Below are positions 13,326-21,143 of a stretch of 26,456 nt of DNA, one piece after another. The DNA comes from an uncultured Kiritimatiellota bacterium. Its GTDB lineage: Bacteria > Verrucomicrobiota > Kiritimatiellia > RFP12 > UBA1067. The notes under the pieces were generated by a model, which saw only the letters and a program-made list of their open reading frames with translations, searched no databases and was not told the DNA's origin. Positions within the stretch are counted from its first letter, which is position 1, and each line of letters opens with the position of its first letter. The stretch is taken from positions 1 through 26,456 of the forward strand of contig CAKUGW010000033.1 in NCBI GenBank assembly GCA_934654805.1, read 5' to 3'. The position numbers were made by a program, and so were the translations under genes.

Positions 13326-15457
13326 TGGCCAAGGCAACGAAAGACGCCCTCCGCTTCAACTCGTGGACGCTCGGGCTTCACGGCGCGGACGTGTTCGAGA
13401 AGAGCGCCGAGGCGCTGGAGCTCGAGCGCCTGAATCCGCTCAGGGGCGTGGACGAGTGGCGTCTCGGCCAGATCTTCGACGACGCCCGCGACGGCATCTA
13501 CGCCGACCTCGCCTGGCTCTACAACGAGATCGAGGGCGTCGAGCCCGCGCTGCTCGCCTGCCGCGACATGCGCGAATCCGCCGCGAGCGAATGCGGCTGG
13601 CTCGTCAAGACGGCCGACGCGAAGCGCGTCAGGGGCTTCGACCAGTCCCTCGCCGACGAGCAGCGCGACACGCTTCTCGCCGCGTTCGGCGCGGTCGACG
13701 ACGATCTCGCCGAACTCGCCGGCCACCTGACGGGCGCCTTCTTTCGCGGCGCGGCGCACGCGCGTCCGCTCTGGAACGCCGACGGCTCGCTCGCCGGCTT
13801 CCAGCATCTCGACCTCTGGAACTTCGCGCTCGACAAGATGACCGGCCTCTGGTACTGGAACGCCGACGCGAGCCGCGACGAGCGTTCCTTCCAGGCGATT
13901 CCGCCGGGCGAACTCGTCACGCTCTGCGCCACGCGCCACGTCGACCACGCCGCGCTCCCGATCTTCATCCGCGCCGCCCTGGGCGCAAAGCGCTACGGCG
14001 TCTGGCTCGACCGCTTCGGCATCCCGCCCGTCGGCATCATCATGCCGCCGACCGCCGAGAAAGGCGACCAGGCCGCCTACATGGATCTCGCCCGCAAGTT
14101 CGCCCGCGGCGGATCGGGCATCCTCCCGAACGCCTCGCAGGTCGTCTACGGCACCGAGGCGCGGTCCGTCTGCCCGTTCACCGACTTCATCCGCTTCCAG
14201 CAGCAGCAGATCTACACCGTCGGCATCGGACGCGTCCAGTCCGGCGAGACCGACGCGGCGAACCTCGGCGGCAACGCGGCCGGCGTCGTCGAGAACGGCT
14301 TCCAGCGCCTCGTCCGCCGCGACGCGCGGCGCATCGCCCGTGCGGTCAACGACGCCGTCACGTCGAAGATCCTCGCCCGGCTCTTCCCGGGCCGCCCCGT
14401 CCTCGCCCAGTTCGCGTGGGACACCGAGACGAAGCGCACCAGCCGAGAGGTCCTCGAAGATGCCGGTCTCGCCAGAACCGCCGGACTCCAGATCGACCTC
14501 GACCAGCTTCAGGAACTCACCGGCTACACGCTTTCCAAAGCCCCTGAAACGCCCGTGCAAGGGCCTTTCGGAGTACTCAACGCGAACACGCCCGACAAGA
14601 CCCCGTTTAAAAACGCCGAGACGGCGTTGCAAAACGCGCCGAGCCATTCGGACGGACAAGGAGACGAAAAACCGACGGACGCGTCTGAGCGCATTCTGGA
14701 GGCCTTTGCGAAAGACACCTCGAAAGCCGCCGAAGCGGTGAAGACGCTGCTCGCCGATCCGACGCCGGAGAAGGCCGAGCAGCTGCTCGCCGATCTGCCC
14801 TCCCTCATCCCCGACGACCCCGCCCTCGCCGCCGTCATCGCCGAAGCCATGGCCGCCGAGTTCCGTCCTGCTCCGTCCGTGACAACGGACGGCGATGTGG
14901 CGACCAACGCCATCACCAACCCATGCCCCAAATGCCATCGCCAGATGACGAAGGATGGACACTGCACCCATTGCGAAAAGCTAGAAGCCAACAGAAAGCT
15001 CGTCGCTGGGCTGGTCTCGGACCTCGACAAGAAAGGACCAGACGGAAAGTCAAAGGGATGGAAAGATCGCACGGAGAACCTCGGCGAGCTTGAGCAGAAG
15101 ACAATCGATGACATCAAGAAGGCGAACCCGAACATGCGGGTCGACACGTCTGTCGCAACGATCAACACTGAGCAGCTTCAGCATTCGATGAAGCATCACG
15201 GAAACCCGGATCGCGAAGCGAAGCGCAATCAGATCGCCATCACGCACGAAGACCTCAAGCGGATTCCGGAGGTGTTGGCCGACTACGACAGCATTGAATC
15301 TGGCAAAGGGACTGCCGACGGCAAGAACCAGGAAGCGGTAGTCTTCAAGAAGAAATACCCGGACGGAACAGTCGCCTGCGTCGAGCTTGACGTCTACAGC
15401 GACAAGCTGAAGCGCCGATCCCTGAAGTTCCAGACGATGTGGAAGGAGAAAAATTGA
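13325..15457 (+). CDS. Portal protein (DUF935, Mu gp29-like) with C-terminal zinc ribbon and PBECR-like nuclease domain
   Basis: The 710-aa product exceeds Mu gp29 (512 aa) by about 200 residues. Residues 1-510 are a DUF935 portal core, with conserved segments such as LDLWNFALDKMTGLWYWN (162-179) and FGIPPVGIIMPP (231-242). The extra tail begins after about 525. A Cys4 zinc ribbon (CPKC...CTHC, 534-550) is followed by a region (about 600-710) resembling the PBECR family of phage Barnase/EndoU/ColicinE5-D/RelE-like nucleases, with candidate active residues H624/H625 (SMKHHG), ITHEDLKRIPEVL, VVFKKKYPDG and a closing KFQTMWK. The tail is lower in GC than the core, a sign of later acquisition. 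The portal is the DNA gateway of the head, so the toxin-like tip could enter the cell with the DNA. The start overlaps the terminase stop. Confidence 0.85.
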   Translation: MAKATKDALRFNSWTLGLHGADVFEKSAEALELERLNPLRGVDEWRLGQIFDDARDGIYADLAWLYNEIEGVEPALLACRDMRESAASECGWLVKTADAKRVRGFDQSLADEQRDTLLAAFGAVDDDLAELAGHLTGAFFRGAAHARPLWNADGSLAGFQHLDLWNFALDKMTGLWYWNADASRDERSFQAIPPGELVTLCATRHVDHAALPIFIRAALGAKRYGVWLDRFGIPPVGIIMPPTAEKGDQAAYMDLARKFARGGSGILPNASQVVYGTEARSVCPFTDFIRFQQQQIYTVGIGRVQSGETDAANLGGNAAGVVENGFQRLVRRDARRIARAVNDAVTSKILARLFPGRPVLAQFAWDTETKRTSREVLEDAGLARTAGLQIDLDQLQELTGYTLSKAPETPVQGPFGVLNANTPDKTPFKNAETALQNAPSHSDGQGDEKPTDASERILEAFAKDTSKAAEAVKTLLADPTPEKAEQLLADLPSLIPDDPALAAVIAEAMAAEFRPAPSVTTDGDVATNAITNPCPKCHRQMTKDGHCTHCEKLEANRKLVAGLVSDLDKKGPDGKSKGWKDRTENLGELEQKTIDDIKKANPNMRVDTSVATINTEQLQHSMKHHGNPDREAKRNQIAITHEDLKRIPEVLADYDSIESGKGTADGKNQEAVVFKKKYPDGTVACVELDVYSDKLKRRSLKFQTMWKEKN

Positions 15458-15542
15458 AGACCACCCCTCTTGCTTATGCGGTGCTCTCGCTTTCGCGAAC
15501 CCTCGCACTTAACGCCCGAAGCGCGGCAATGCCGGATGGTCT

Positions 15543-15585
15543 CAACAGCGCGAATTATACCACACCCAACTTCTGAAAGGCAACC
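15543..15585 (-). promoter_or_regulatory. Antisense promoter element behind the portal toxin domain
   Basis: On the minus strand, TTGCCT (15583-15578), 18 bp, TATAAT (15559-15554), with an extended TG. The 43-bp segment matches 19777-19819 at 35 of 43 positions, with both boxes conserved and identical spacing. Transcription would start near 15547 and run back into the 3' end of the portal gene. No convincing minus-strand gene follows, so an antisense RNA is more likely than a protein. Confidence 0.6.
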
Positions 15586-15592
15586 CCCTGAA

Positions 15593-16585
15593 ATGAAAAA
15601 CCAAATCCACTACGGCACACCCATCGCGCTCAACGCCGACCTCATCGCCTCCACCTCCACCTCTTCTCTCCACCTCGTCCCCGTGCAGCTCTCGCCCTTC
15701 GGCGAGTTCGTCCTCCACGACGGCGGCAAGATGAACGGCTGCGTCCAGCACTGCACGCGCGAAGCCTTCGAGGCGATGGTCGCCAACTGGAAGGCCGCCG
15801 GCTCTCCGGACATCCTCGTCGACGTCGACCACGCCTCCGCCACCGGCGGCTCGACCGAAGCCGCCGCCTGGGCGAAGAACCTGCGCGTCGACGACACGGG
15901 CCTTTGCGCCGACTTCGAGCTCACGCCCCGCGGCAAGGAGCTGATCGGCGGCAAGCAGTACCGCTTCGTAAGCCCCGGCTGGTCCCTCGACAAGGACGGC
16001 ACGCCCCTCGTCCTTTGTTCGGTTGGCCTCACCAACCGCCCCAATCTCCCCGTGAAGCCGGTCGTCAACTCCGGCGACGCGGGCGGCCGGGATCCCGACG
16101 ATCCCAACGAAAACAAGGAAACCACCACCATGGATCCCAAGAAGATCGCGGCCGCCCTCGGACTCCCCGAAACGGCCACCGAAGAGGAAATCCTCGCCGC
16201 CGTCCAGGCGATGAGGCAGAAGGAGGCCGACGCCGCCGAAGCCGCGGCCAACGCCGAGGCCGAGAAGTTCGCGGACGACGCCGTCAAGTGCGGCAAGATC
16301 GCCGCCAACTCCAAGGACGCCGTCAAGAAGGCGTTCCGCCAGAGCCCGGAGGTCGCGAAGGAGATGCTGAACTCCCTCGCCGCGCCCGTCGCGCCGAAGA
16401 CCCCCGACTTCAACGCCGCGAGGACGCCTGCCGCGCTCAATGCCGCGAAGCCGGGCGCCGACGCCGAGCCGCTCGCCGTCTACAACGCGTATGTCGCGAT
16501 GGCCGACGGTGCGGAGAAGGACGCCTACCTCGCCGCGAACGCCGCGAAGATCGAGGCGGGCTACGCGCAGTCTCTCAAGAAGTAA
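15593..16585 (+). CDS. Mu I-type head maturation protease with scaffold
   Basis: The 330-aa product matches the Mu-like prophage I protein. Residues 1-165 form the protease part, with DILVDVDHASATG (74-86) and RFVSPGWSL (123-131), a conserved segment of the family. Residues about 180-330 are the Ala/Glu-rich scaffold. The start is taken as ATG 15593, with AAAGG about 12 bases upstream; upstream in-frame codons cover the antisense promoter element and look non-coding. Protease I cleaves scaffold and capsid proteins during head assembly. It lies between portal and major capsid genes, as in Mu. Confidence 0.85.
   Translation: MKNQIHYGTPIALNADLIASTSTSSLHLVPVQLSPFGEFVLHDGGKMNGCVQHCTREAFEAMVANWKAAGSPDILVDVDHASATGGSTEAAAWAKNLRVDDTGLCADFELTPRGKELIGGKQYRFVSPGWSLDKDGTPLVLCSVGLTNRPNLPVKPVVNSGDAGGRDPDDPNENKETTTMDPKKIAAALGLPETATEEEILAAVQAMRQKEADAAEAAANAEAEKFADDAVKCGKIAANSKDAVKKAFRQSPEVAKEMLNSLAAPVAPKTPDFNAARTPAALNAAKPGADAEPLAVYNAYVAMADGAEKDAYLAANAAKIEAGYAQSLKK
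16130..16585 (+). CDS. Internal in-frame scaffold protein (Mu Z-like)
   Basis: An internal ATG at 16130 (residue 180 of the I-type protein) is preceded by AAGGA ten bases upstream. It would give a separate 151-aa Ala/Glu-rich protein identical to the scaffold half. Mu makes its scaffold Z in the same way from within gene I, so this is probably a nested gene. The evidence is the site, the position and the precedent. Confidence 0.6.
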   Translation: MDPKKIAAALGLPETATEEEILAAVQAMRQKEADAAEAAANAEAEKFADDAVKCGKIAANSKDAVKKAFRQSPEVAKEMLNSLAAPVAPKTPDFNAARTPAALNAAKPGADAEPLAVYNAYVAMADGAEKDAYLAANAAKIEAGYAQSLKK

Positions 16586-16610
16586 GTCACCACAGAAAGG
16601 ATAAGTCACT

Positions 16611-17519
16611 ATGGCTACCACGTTTACCGGTCATGAGTTCTACAGCCGCAAGATCCTGAAGGCCCTTCCGGCACAGCTCAACTTCCTCGGCGCGTTCTCG
16701 ACCGACGTCTCGGACGAGCTGCTCGGCCCGTCGAAGTCCGTCGAAGTCCCGCTCGTCGAGATGGACGCTGCGGCCGCGTTCAACCGCTCGTCCAACAACT
16801 TCGCCCGCCCGGCGATGACGCCGAAGACGGCGACCGTCACCTTCGGCGACCCGATCATCGCGGGCTTCGCCGTCACCGCCGACCAGGCGTCGAAGATCGA
16901 CAAGCGCTGGTGGGAGGGCAAGGCCGAGCTCAACGCGACCGCCGTCGCCGCGTCCGCCTCGAACGCCGTCACGAGCCTCGTCACGAAGGCGAACTTCGCG
17001 AAGGCGGTGACGGGCGTCGGCACGGCCGCGAACTTCGCGAAGTCGGGCGTCGCCAAGATCGCCGCGGCGGTCGAGAGCGCGACGAACAAGCTGCGCGTCA
17101 AGTTCTCGACGCTCTGCCTCTCCGGCGAGTACTTCTACAACCTCCTCGCGGGCCTTGACGCGAACGTCTACGGCGGCACGGAGGCGATCCGCAACGGCGT
17201 CATCCCGGGCCTCTTCGGCTTCGGCAAGGTGATGCTCATGCACGGGCTCGACACCCCCGGCTTCGTCTGCGAGCCGTCCTCGATCGCGTTCGCCGCGCGC
17301 GGGTTCCGTCCGGCGGACGATACGCCCTACCGTGCGATCCGCGAGATCAAGGACCCGGAGAGCGGCCTCGCGCTCACGCTCGTCGAGTACGGCGACGGCC
17401 CGACCGGCGACCTCTCCGAGAGCGTGACGACGCGCATCGCCGCGGCGGTCGGCGACTCCGGCGCGCTCGTCCGTCTCGTTTCCGGCAACACCGACGGCAC
17501 CGGCGGCACCGACTCCTAA
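16611..17519 (+). CDS. Major capsid protein (Mu T-like)
   Basis: The 302-aa product has the expected size and place for a Mu-like major head subunit: right after the I-type protease/scaffold, with a strong AAAGGA Shine-Dalgarno nine bases before ATG. Residues 1-60 (TFTGHEFYSRKILKALPAQL, then a V-E-V-P-L strand), a KWW-like segment, an Ala-rich central region with NKLRVKFSTLCLSGEYFYNLL (about 160-180), and a compact C-terminal domain are consistent with an HK97-fold capsid protein. No HK97-type catalytic features are needed. The exact family is not certain. Confidence 0.85.
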   Translation: MATTFTGHEFYSRKILKALPAQLNFLGAFSTDVSDELLGPSKSVEVPLVEMDAAAAFNRSSNNFARPAMTPKTATVTFGDPIIAGFAVTADQASKIDKRWWEGKAELNATAVAASASNAVTSLVTKANFAKAVTGVGTAANFAKSGVAKIAAAVESATNKLRVKFSTLCLSGEYFYNLLAGLDANVYGGTEAIRNGVIPGLFGFGKVMLMHGLDTPGFVCEPSSIAFAARGFRPADDTPYRAIREIKDPESGLALTLVEYGDGPTGDLSESVTTRIAAAVGDSGALVRLVSGNTDGTGGTDS

Positions 17520-17533
17520 GGAGACGCAAGGAC

Positions 17534-17968
17534 ATGGCCTGGAGAAAACCCACGCAGGAAGACCTCGTCGCCCGTCTCTCGCAGACGGAGATCAGCGCGT
17601 TCACGCGCGCGTCGACGTTCGAGACCGACGCGGCGGACGGCGTTCTCGCCCAGACCGCCGCGTTCGCCCGCGCCGCGATGCGCTCGGGAGGCCGCTGCCG
17701 TCTCTCGCCGACGGACGGCGAGATCCCCGACGGGCTCTTCAGGCCGGTTCTCGCCATCGCGATCCTCGACCTCCTCAACCGCTTCAACGCCCACCCCAAC
17801 GAGGCGCGGCGCGAGGCGGCGAGGGCGGCCGAGGACTACCTGCGGGACGTCTCCACCGGGCGGATCGTCCCCGAGTCCTTCGACGCCGAAGGCGGCGAAG
17901 AGCCGAAGTCCGCCGGCCCGATGGCCGACGAAGGCCCGGTCCGAACCCTCGGCGGAGGGCTCTGGTAA
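17534..17968 (+). CDS. Mu gp36-like head-tail protein (DUF1320)
   Basis: The 144-aa product starts AWRKPTQEDLVARLSQTEISA, the family's opening (T-x-x-D-L...L). A helical core (AAFARAAMRSGGRC, VLAIAILDLLNRF) follows, and the C-terminus is Gly/Pro-rich. DUF1320 proteins lie downstream of the capsid gene in Mu-like phages and probably serve at the head-tail joint. AAGG precedes the ATG. Confidence 0.7.
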   Translation: MAWRKPTQEDLVARLSQTEISAFTRASTFETDAADGVLAQTAAFARAAMRSGGRCRLSPTDGEIPDGLFRPVLAIAILDLLNRFNAHPNEARREAARAAEDYLRDVSTGRIVPESFDAEGGEEPKSAGPMADEGPVRTLGGGLW

Positions 17969-18502
17969 ATGAAGATTCGCCTCATAGACCCCGAAAGCCT
18001 GATCCCCGACGCGCACGTCGCGGCGGAGGCGGCCGTCCGCGGCGTCGAGGCGCTGATCATCGAACATTTGCGGAAGAAGAACGACGGCACCCGGCCGAAC
18101 CGATGGGGAATGCCGAAGACGAACTACTACGCGGACGCCGCGAAGAACGTCGAGGCCTCCGTCGACGGCGCGACCGTGCGCGTCGAGATCGACCACCCAG
18201 GCCTCGCGATGCACTACGAGGGCGGCACCGTCTATCCAAAGAAGAAGGCCCTCGCCATTCCCATCGACGCATCCGTAGCCGGCATCTGGCCCAGCGAGGC
18301 GAACGCCTACGCGAACGAGGACGAGTACGCGCTCATCTGGCCGAAGAACTCCTCGCACGGATTCATCAAGGACGTCGAGCAGAACCAGCTGCTCTGGCTG
18401 CTCATCCCCAAGGCGACCATCCCTGCGGATCCGTCCGTGCTGCCGACGGACACGGAGATCTTCGGCGCAGTCGAGGAAGCGCTCATGGAGGCCGTGTCAT
18501 GA
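17969..18502 (+). CDS. Virion morphogenesis/tail completion protein (Mu gpG-like)
   Basis: The 177-aa product has the signature of the Mu gpG/HK97 gp10 group: an RPNRWG segment (about 42-47), then HPGLAMHYEGGTVYPKKKALAIPI (about 74-97). This is the typical basic/aromatic core ending in a proline-rich strand. GGAGGG lies nine bases before the ATG. It joins the head-tail connector genes. Confidence 0.75.
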   Translation: MKIRLIDPESLIPDAHVAAEAAVRGVEALIIEHLRKKNDGTRPNRWGMPKTNYYADAAKNVEASVDGATVRVEIDHPGLAMHYEGGTVYPKKKALAIPIDASVAGIWPSEANAYANEDEYALIWPKNSSHGFIKDVEQNQLLWLLIPKATIPADPSVLPTDTEIFGAVEEALMEAVS

Positions 18503-19731
18503 GTCCGGCGGACAGGATCCTGCAGAAGGCGCTCGTCGCCAGCGGCCTCGACACGAGGGGTTGGTCCACCGTGCAGGCCGGCCTCCGCGACCGCGCCTTC
18601 CTCTCCTCACAGGTCGCGGAGGCGAAGATCCTCCACGCCATGCGCCAGAACGTCGCCGAACTCGTCGTCGGCGGCAAGTCGCCGTCCGAAGTCCGCCGCG
18701 ACCTTCGCGCCTACCTCGACTCGATCGGCTACGACGCCGGGGAGAACCGCGGCACGATCAAGGACCTGACGACGAAGGCGCGCCTTGACGTCATGATGAA
18801 GACGAACGCCGACCAGGCCAAGGGCTATGCCTCGCACCTCCGCGCGACCACTACCGGCGCGATTCTCGCCTTCCCCGCATACGAGCTCGTCCGCGTCGAG
18901 CGCCGCAAGATGCCGCGCGACTGGAGCTCACGCTGGACCGACGCCGCGCGGAAGGTCGGCTGGGAAGGCGTCGCAAGGAACGGCGCGATGATCGCCCTCA
19001 AGACCTCGCCGATATGGGCGGCGCTCTCGCGCTTCGGGAACCCCTTCCCGCCCTTCGACTTCAACTCCGGCATGGGCGTCAGGGATGTCAAGAAGTCCGT
19101 CTGCCGCGAGATCGGCCTTCTCGGCGAACACGAGCAGCCGAAGATCCCGGACGTCCCCGACTTCAACGGCAACCTCGCCGAGCGCGTGCCGTTCGACAAG
19201 GGCAGCAGGGAATTCGCGAATCTCAAGGCGAAGTTCGGCGACCAGATCCAGTTCAACGAGGAGAAACGCGAGGTGCAGTGGCGCTCCGACCTCTTCGCCG
19301 ACATGTTCGACCACGGCAAGAAGTTCACGATCAAGCTCGGCCAGCCGACGAACGCGCTCATCGACAAGCTCCCGAGTTCCGTGCCCGCGGATGCCATCCG
19401 CGGGAAACACCTGACCATTAACGAACGCTGGCTCGACAAGAAAAGACAAGACAAGACCACGGATCATCGCATTCACTTCGAAGTCATGCCCGACCATCCC
19501 GAGGACATTCCGCTCAAAAAGGGCGACGTCGACATGCTGCCGTCTCTCTGGCGAAACCCTGACAGAGTGTTTGAAGACCATGGCAGCATTGTCATGGAGG
19601 TCGACGCCGTCGACGGCGGGATGTTCCGCGCCATTGTCAAGCCGGGGAACAGCCCGAAGCTGAAGACCTTCTACCGCACAACGGAGAGCTGGGAAGAATA
19701 CCTGAAGAAAAGGAAGGCCCGCAACAGATGA
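18499..19731 (+). CDS. F-like minor head protein with C-terminal PBECR-like nuclease domain
   Basis: The 410-aa product resembles Mu gpF-type head morphogenesis proteins. Residues about 90-200 contain a helical region and the signature IALKTSPIWAALSRFGNP, then FPPFDFNSGMGVRDV. An additional domain (about 295-410) reads HLTINERWLDKKRQDKTT, DMLPSLWRNPDRV, IVMEVDAVDGGMFRAIVKP and LKTFYRT, which fits the PBECR phage nuclease families. Mu gpF is injected with DNA in some systems, so a nuclease tip could reach the cell. The start overlaps the preceding stop (ATGA) and has GGAGG upstream. The portal gene, five genes upstream, has a comparable tip. Confidence 0.8.
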   Translation: MSPADRILQKALVASGLDTRGWSTVQAGLRDRAFLSSQVAEAKILHAMRQNVAELVVGGKSPSEVRRDLRAYLDSIGYDAGENRGTIKDLTTKARLDVMMKTNADQAKGYASHLRATTTGAILAFPAYELVRVERRKMPRDWSSRWTDAARKVGWEGVARNGAMIALKTSPIWAALSRFGNPFPPFDFNSGMGVRDVKKSVCREIGLLGEHEQPKIPDVPDFNGNLAERVPFDKGSREFANLKAKFGDQIQFNEEKREVQWRSDLFADMFDHGKKFTIKLGQPTNALIDKLPSSVPADAIRGKHLTINERWLDKKRQDKTTDHRIHFEVMPDHPEDIPLKKGDVDMLPSLWRNPDRVFEDHGSIVMEVDAVDGGMFRAIVKPGNSPKLKTFYRTTESWEEYLKKRKARNR

Positions 19732-19776
19732 GCGACCCCGGCGGCAAGGCCGGTTATGATCAAGTCCATGGCGAGC

Positions 19777-19819
19777 CAACGACGCAAATTATACCACACC
19801 TCATTTCTGAAAATCAACC
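19777..19819 (-). promoter_or_regulatory. Antisense promoter element behind the F-like toxin domain
   Basis: On the minus strand, TTGATT (19817-19812), 18 bp, TATAAT (19793-19788) with an extended TG, similar at 35 of 43 positions to 15543-15585. It sits just before the next gene and points back over the end of the F-like gene, with expected start near 19781. No credible minus-strand gene follows. Confidence 0.6.
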
Positions 19820-20251
19820 ATGAAGATCCGCGAACTGCAAGAGTACCTGAGAGACCGCCTGAACGCCGTCGAAGCGCTCGTGCAAGGCGGTTGCAAGGCC
19901 TTTTCAGAGGACACCCGAACCGTCTACGACGAGTCGGCGCAGTTCATCTCCGAGGGCGGCGTCGCCGTCGTCGTCGTCACGCCGAAGTTCGCGCGCAACG
20001 GCTGCAGCGCGGACGGCATCCCGTGCGACGCGCGGCTCCTGGTCCGCTGCATGGAGAAGCCGCCACTCGCCGAGTCGTCGAACGCCATGCGCGCCCTTGA
20101 CGCAGCCGAGGCCGTCGCGCAGGCGCTCGACTCCGACGTCCTCCAGTTCCAGGACATCGACCAGACCGTCTCGACGGACAGGGACGGCAACAGCGTCGTC
20201 ACCGCGACAGCCTCTTTCAGCACCACCATCTGCCTCACGAAAGGAGAATAA
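19820..20251 (+). CDS. Tail terminator-like protein
   Basis: The 143-aa product lies between the F-like gene and the tube candidate, where a tail terminator is expected. It has an N-terminal helix (KIRELQEYLRDRLNAVEALV), strands around VAVVVVTPKF and a C-terminal strand SFSTTICL. This fits the mixed alpha/beta fold of tail terminators or DUF1834-like proteins. No Shine-Dalgarno precedes the ATG; translation must start from this site without it. Family call by position and shape. Confidence 0.55.
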   Translation: MKIRELQEYLRDRLNAVEALVQGGCKAFSEDTRTVYDESAQFISEGGVAVVVVTPKFARNGCSADGIPCDARLLVRCMEKPPLAESSNAMRALDAAEAVAQALDSDVLQFQDIDQTVSTDRDGNSVVTATASFSTTICLTKGE

Positions 20252-20254
20252 CAC

Positions 20255-20617
20255 ATGGCCACCACGCCCGCAACGCCCACCGCCGAGCAGTACGGCATCG
20301 CCGAGACCGCGACAGGCATCACAATCGAGTCGCTGACGGAGACCCCCTCGCCGATCGGCGAACCCATCCCGGACCAGAAGAACGCGACCGTGAAGGAGGT
20401 CTACGTCGACACGCGCATCGACCTCGCCCTCACCTACCGCGGCACGAAGCTGACCGAGAATGCCGGCACAGTCGGCGGCGAGAACACGACGATCACCTTC
20501 AACGGCAAGACCTACTACGTCGACAGCCACGAGTCCGCCGGCGTCTACAACGGCCTCAGACGCTACAACCTCCGCGCCCACCGCTTCGACAACGCCCCCG
20601 GCAGCTCCGCATCCTGA
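20255..20617 (+). CDS. Probable major tail (tube) protein
   Basis: The 120-aa product is preceded by AAAGGAG eight bases before ATG, one of the strongest sites in the window, as expected for an abundant protein. It is rich in Thr and beta-strands (RIDLALTYRG, TTITFNGKTYYVD, YNGLRRYNLRAH). It lies between the tail terminator and the chaperone with frameshift, the normal place of the tail-tube gene. It is short for the family, so it could be another small tail component. Confidence 0.5.
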   Translation: MATTPATPTAEQYGIAETATGITIESLTETPSPIGEPIPDQKNATVKEVYVDTRIDLALTYRGTKLTENAGTVGGENTTITFNGKTYYVDSHESAGVYNGLRRYNLRAHRFDNAPGSSAS

Positions 20618-21143
20618 TGAGCAAGGCGAACCCCAGGAAGGCGATGGCGGCGATGATCCCGCCCGCGCAGGCGATCATCCGTCCGATGACGCTCGGCATG
20701 TACGCCGCGCTCGAGCGGATCGGCTCCCCGCTCGTCACCGGAGTCGAGGCGAAGGACACGCTCGAGCTCCTGCCGTCCCTCTACCTCCTCACGCACGATC
20801 CGCGCGAGGTCTTCCGCGGCAACATCATCGACCTCGCCATGCAGTGGGCCGACACCGTGCCTGTCTCGACAATGGCCGAGATCCGCGCGGCGTGCGAGGC
20901 GCAGCTCGGCGCAGTCATGGACGTCATCCCGGAAGTCGACCCAAAAAAAGACCAGAGCGCGGCAACGATGGGTGGATTGCCGCGCTCATCGACTACTTCG
21001 CCTGCCGATACCACTGGTCCTACCGCGAGATCGTCTGGGAAATACCCCTCTCCGCGCTCTCCCTCCTCCGCCGACAGGAAGGCCTCCGAGAGAACAAGAT
21101 CTTCCCGCTCTCGGAAATCGAGAAAATAGACGATGGCAAATAA
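20617..21143 (+). CDS. Tail assembly chaperone with programmed -1 frameshift (G/GT-like)
   Basis: Frame 0 starts at ATG 20617, overlapping the preceding stop (TGATG), and runs to 21129 (170 aa). Its last 57 residues are Ser/Arg-rich and unlike a folded protein. At 20943-20949 lies A_AAA_AAA, a perfect X_XXY_YYZ slippery heptamer in frame. A -1 shift continues in the frame ending at 21143, adding about 64 residues (from RPERGNDGWIAALIDYF, with HWSYREIVWEIPL) to give a 175-aa product, which does read as a chaperone. Tail chaperones G and GT of lambda-type phages are made the same way, just upstream of the tape measure, as here. An A7 sequencing indel is an alternative but less likely explanation. 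Confidence 0.8.
20943..20949 (+). promoter_or_regulatory. Slippery heptamer A_AAA_AAA
   Basis: Zero-frame codons are CCA AAA AAA GAC. Slippage by -1 puts the ribosome into AAA AAA AGA CCA, in which coding quality is good to the stop at 21143. No stimulatory hairpin was identified with confidence. Confidence 0.75.

Noticed and set aside
2775..14565. Shared 15-mer GCCCGTGCAAGGGCC at 2775-2789 (minus) and 14551-14565 (plus)
   Set aside because: One pair of 15-mers in 26 kb of GC-rich DNA is expected at about chance level. No third copy was seen.
12405..14971. Long minus-strand frames opposite terminase and portal genes
   Set aside because: They follow the codon phase of well-recognised genes and have no starts with Shine-Dalgarno sites or domains.
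15050..15508. A 152-codon minus-strand frame just downstream of the antisense promoter, a possible immunity protein
   Set aside because: Starts with GTG without a Shine-Dalgarno and lies directly opposite the portal toxin domain; composition is that of a shadow frame. Antisense RNA is a simpler reading.
15470..15592. A longer N-terminus for the I-type protease
   Set aside because: The extra 41 codons cover the antisense promoter element, and residues from 15593 fit the family better.
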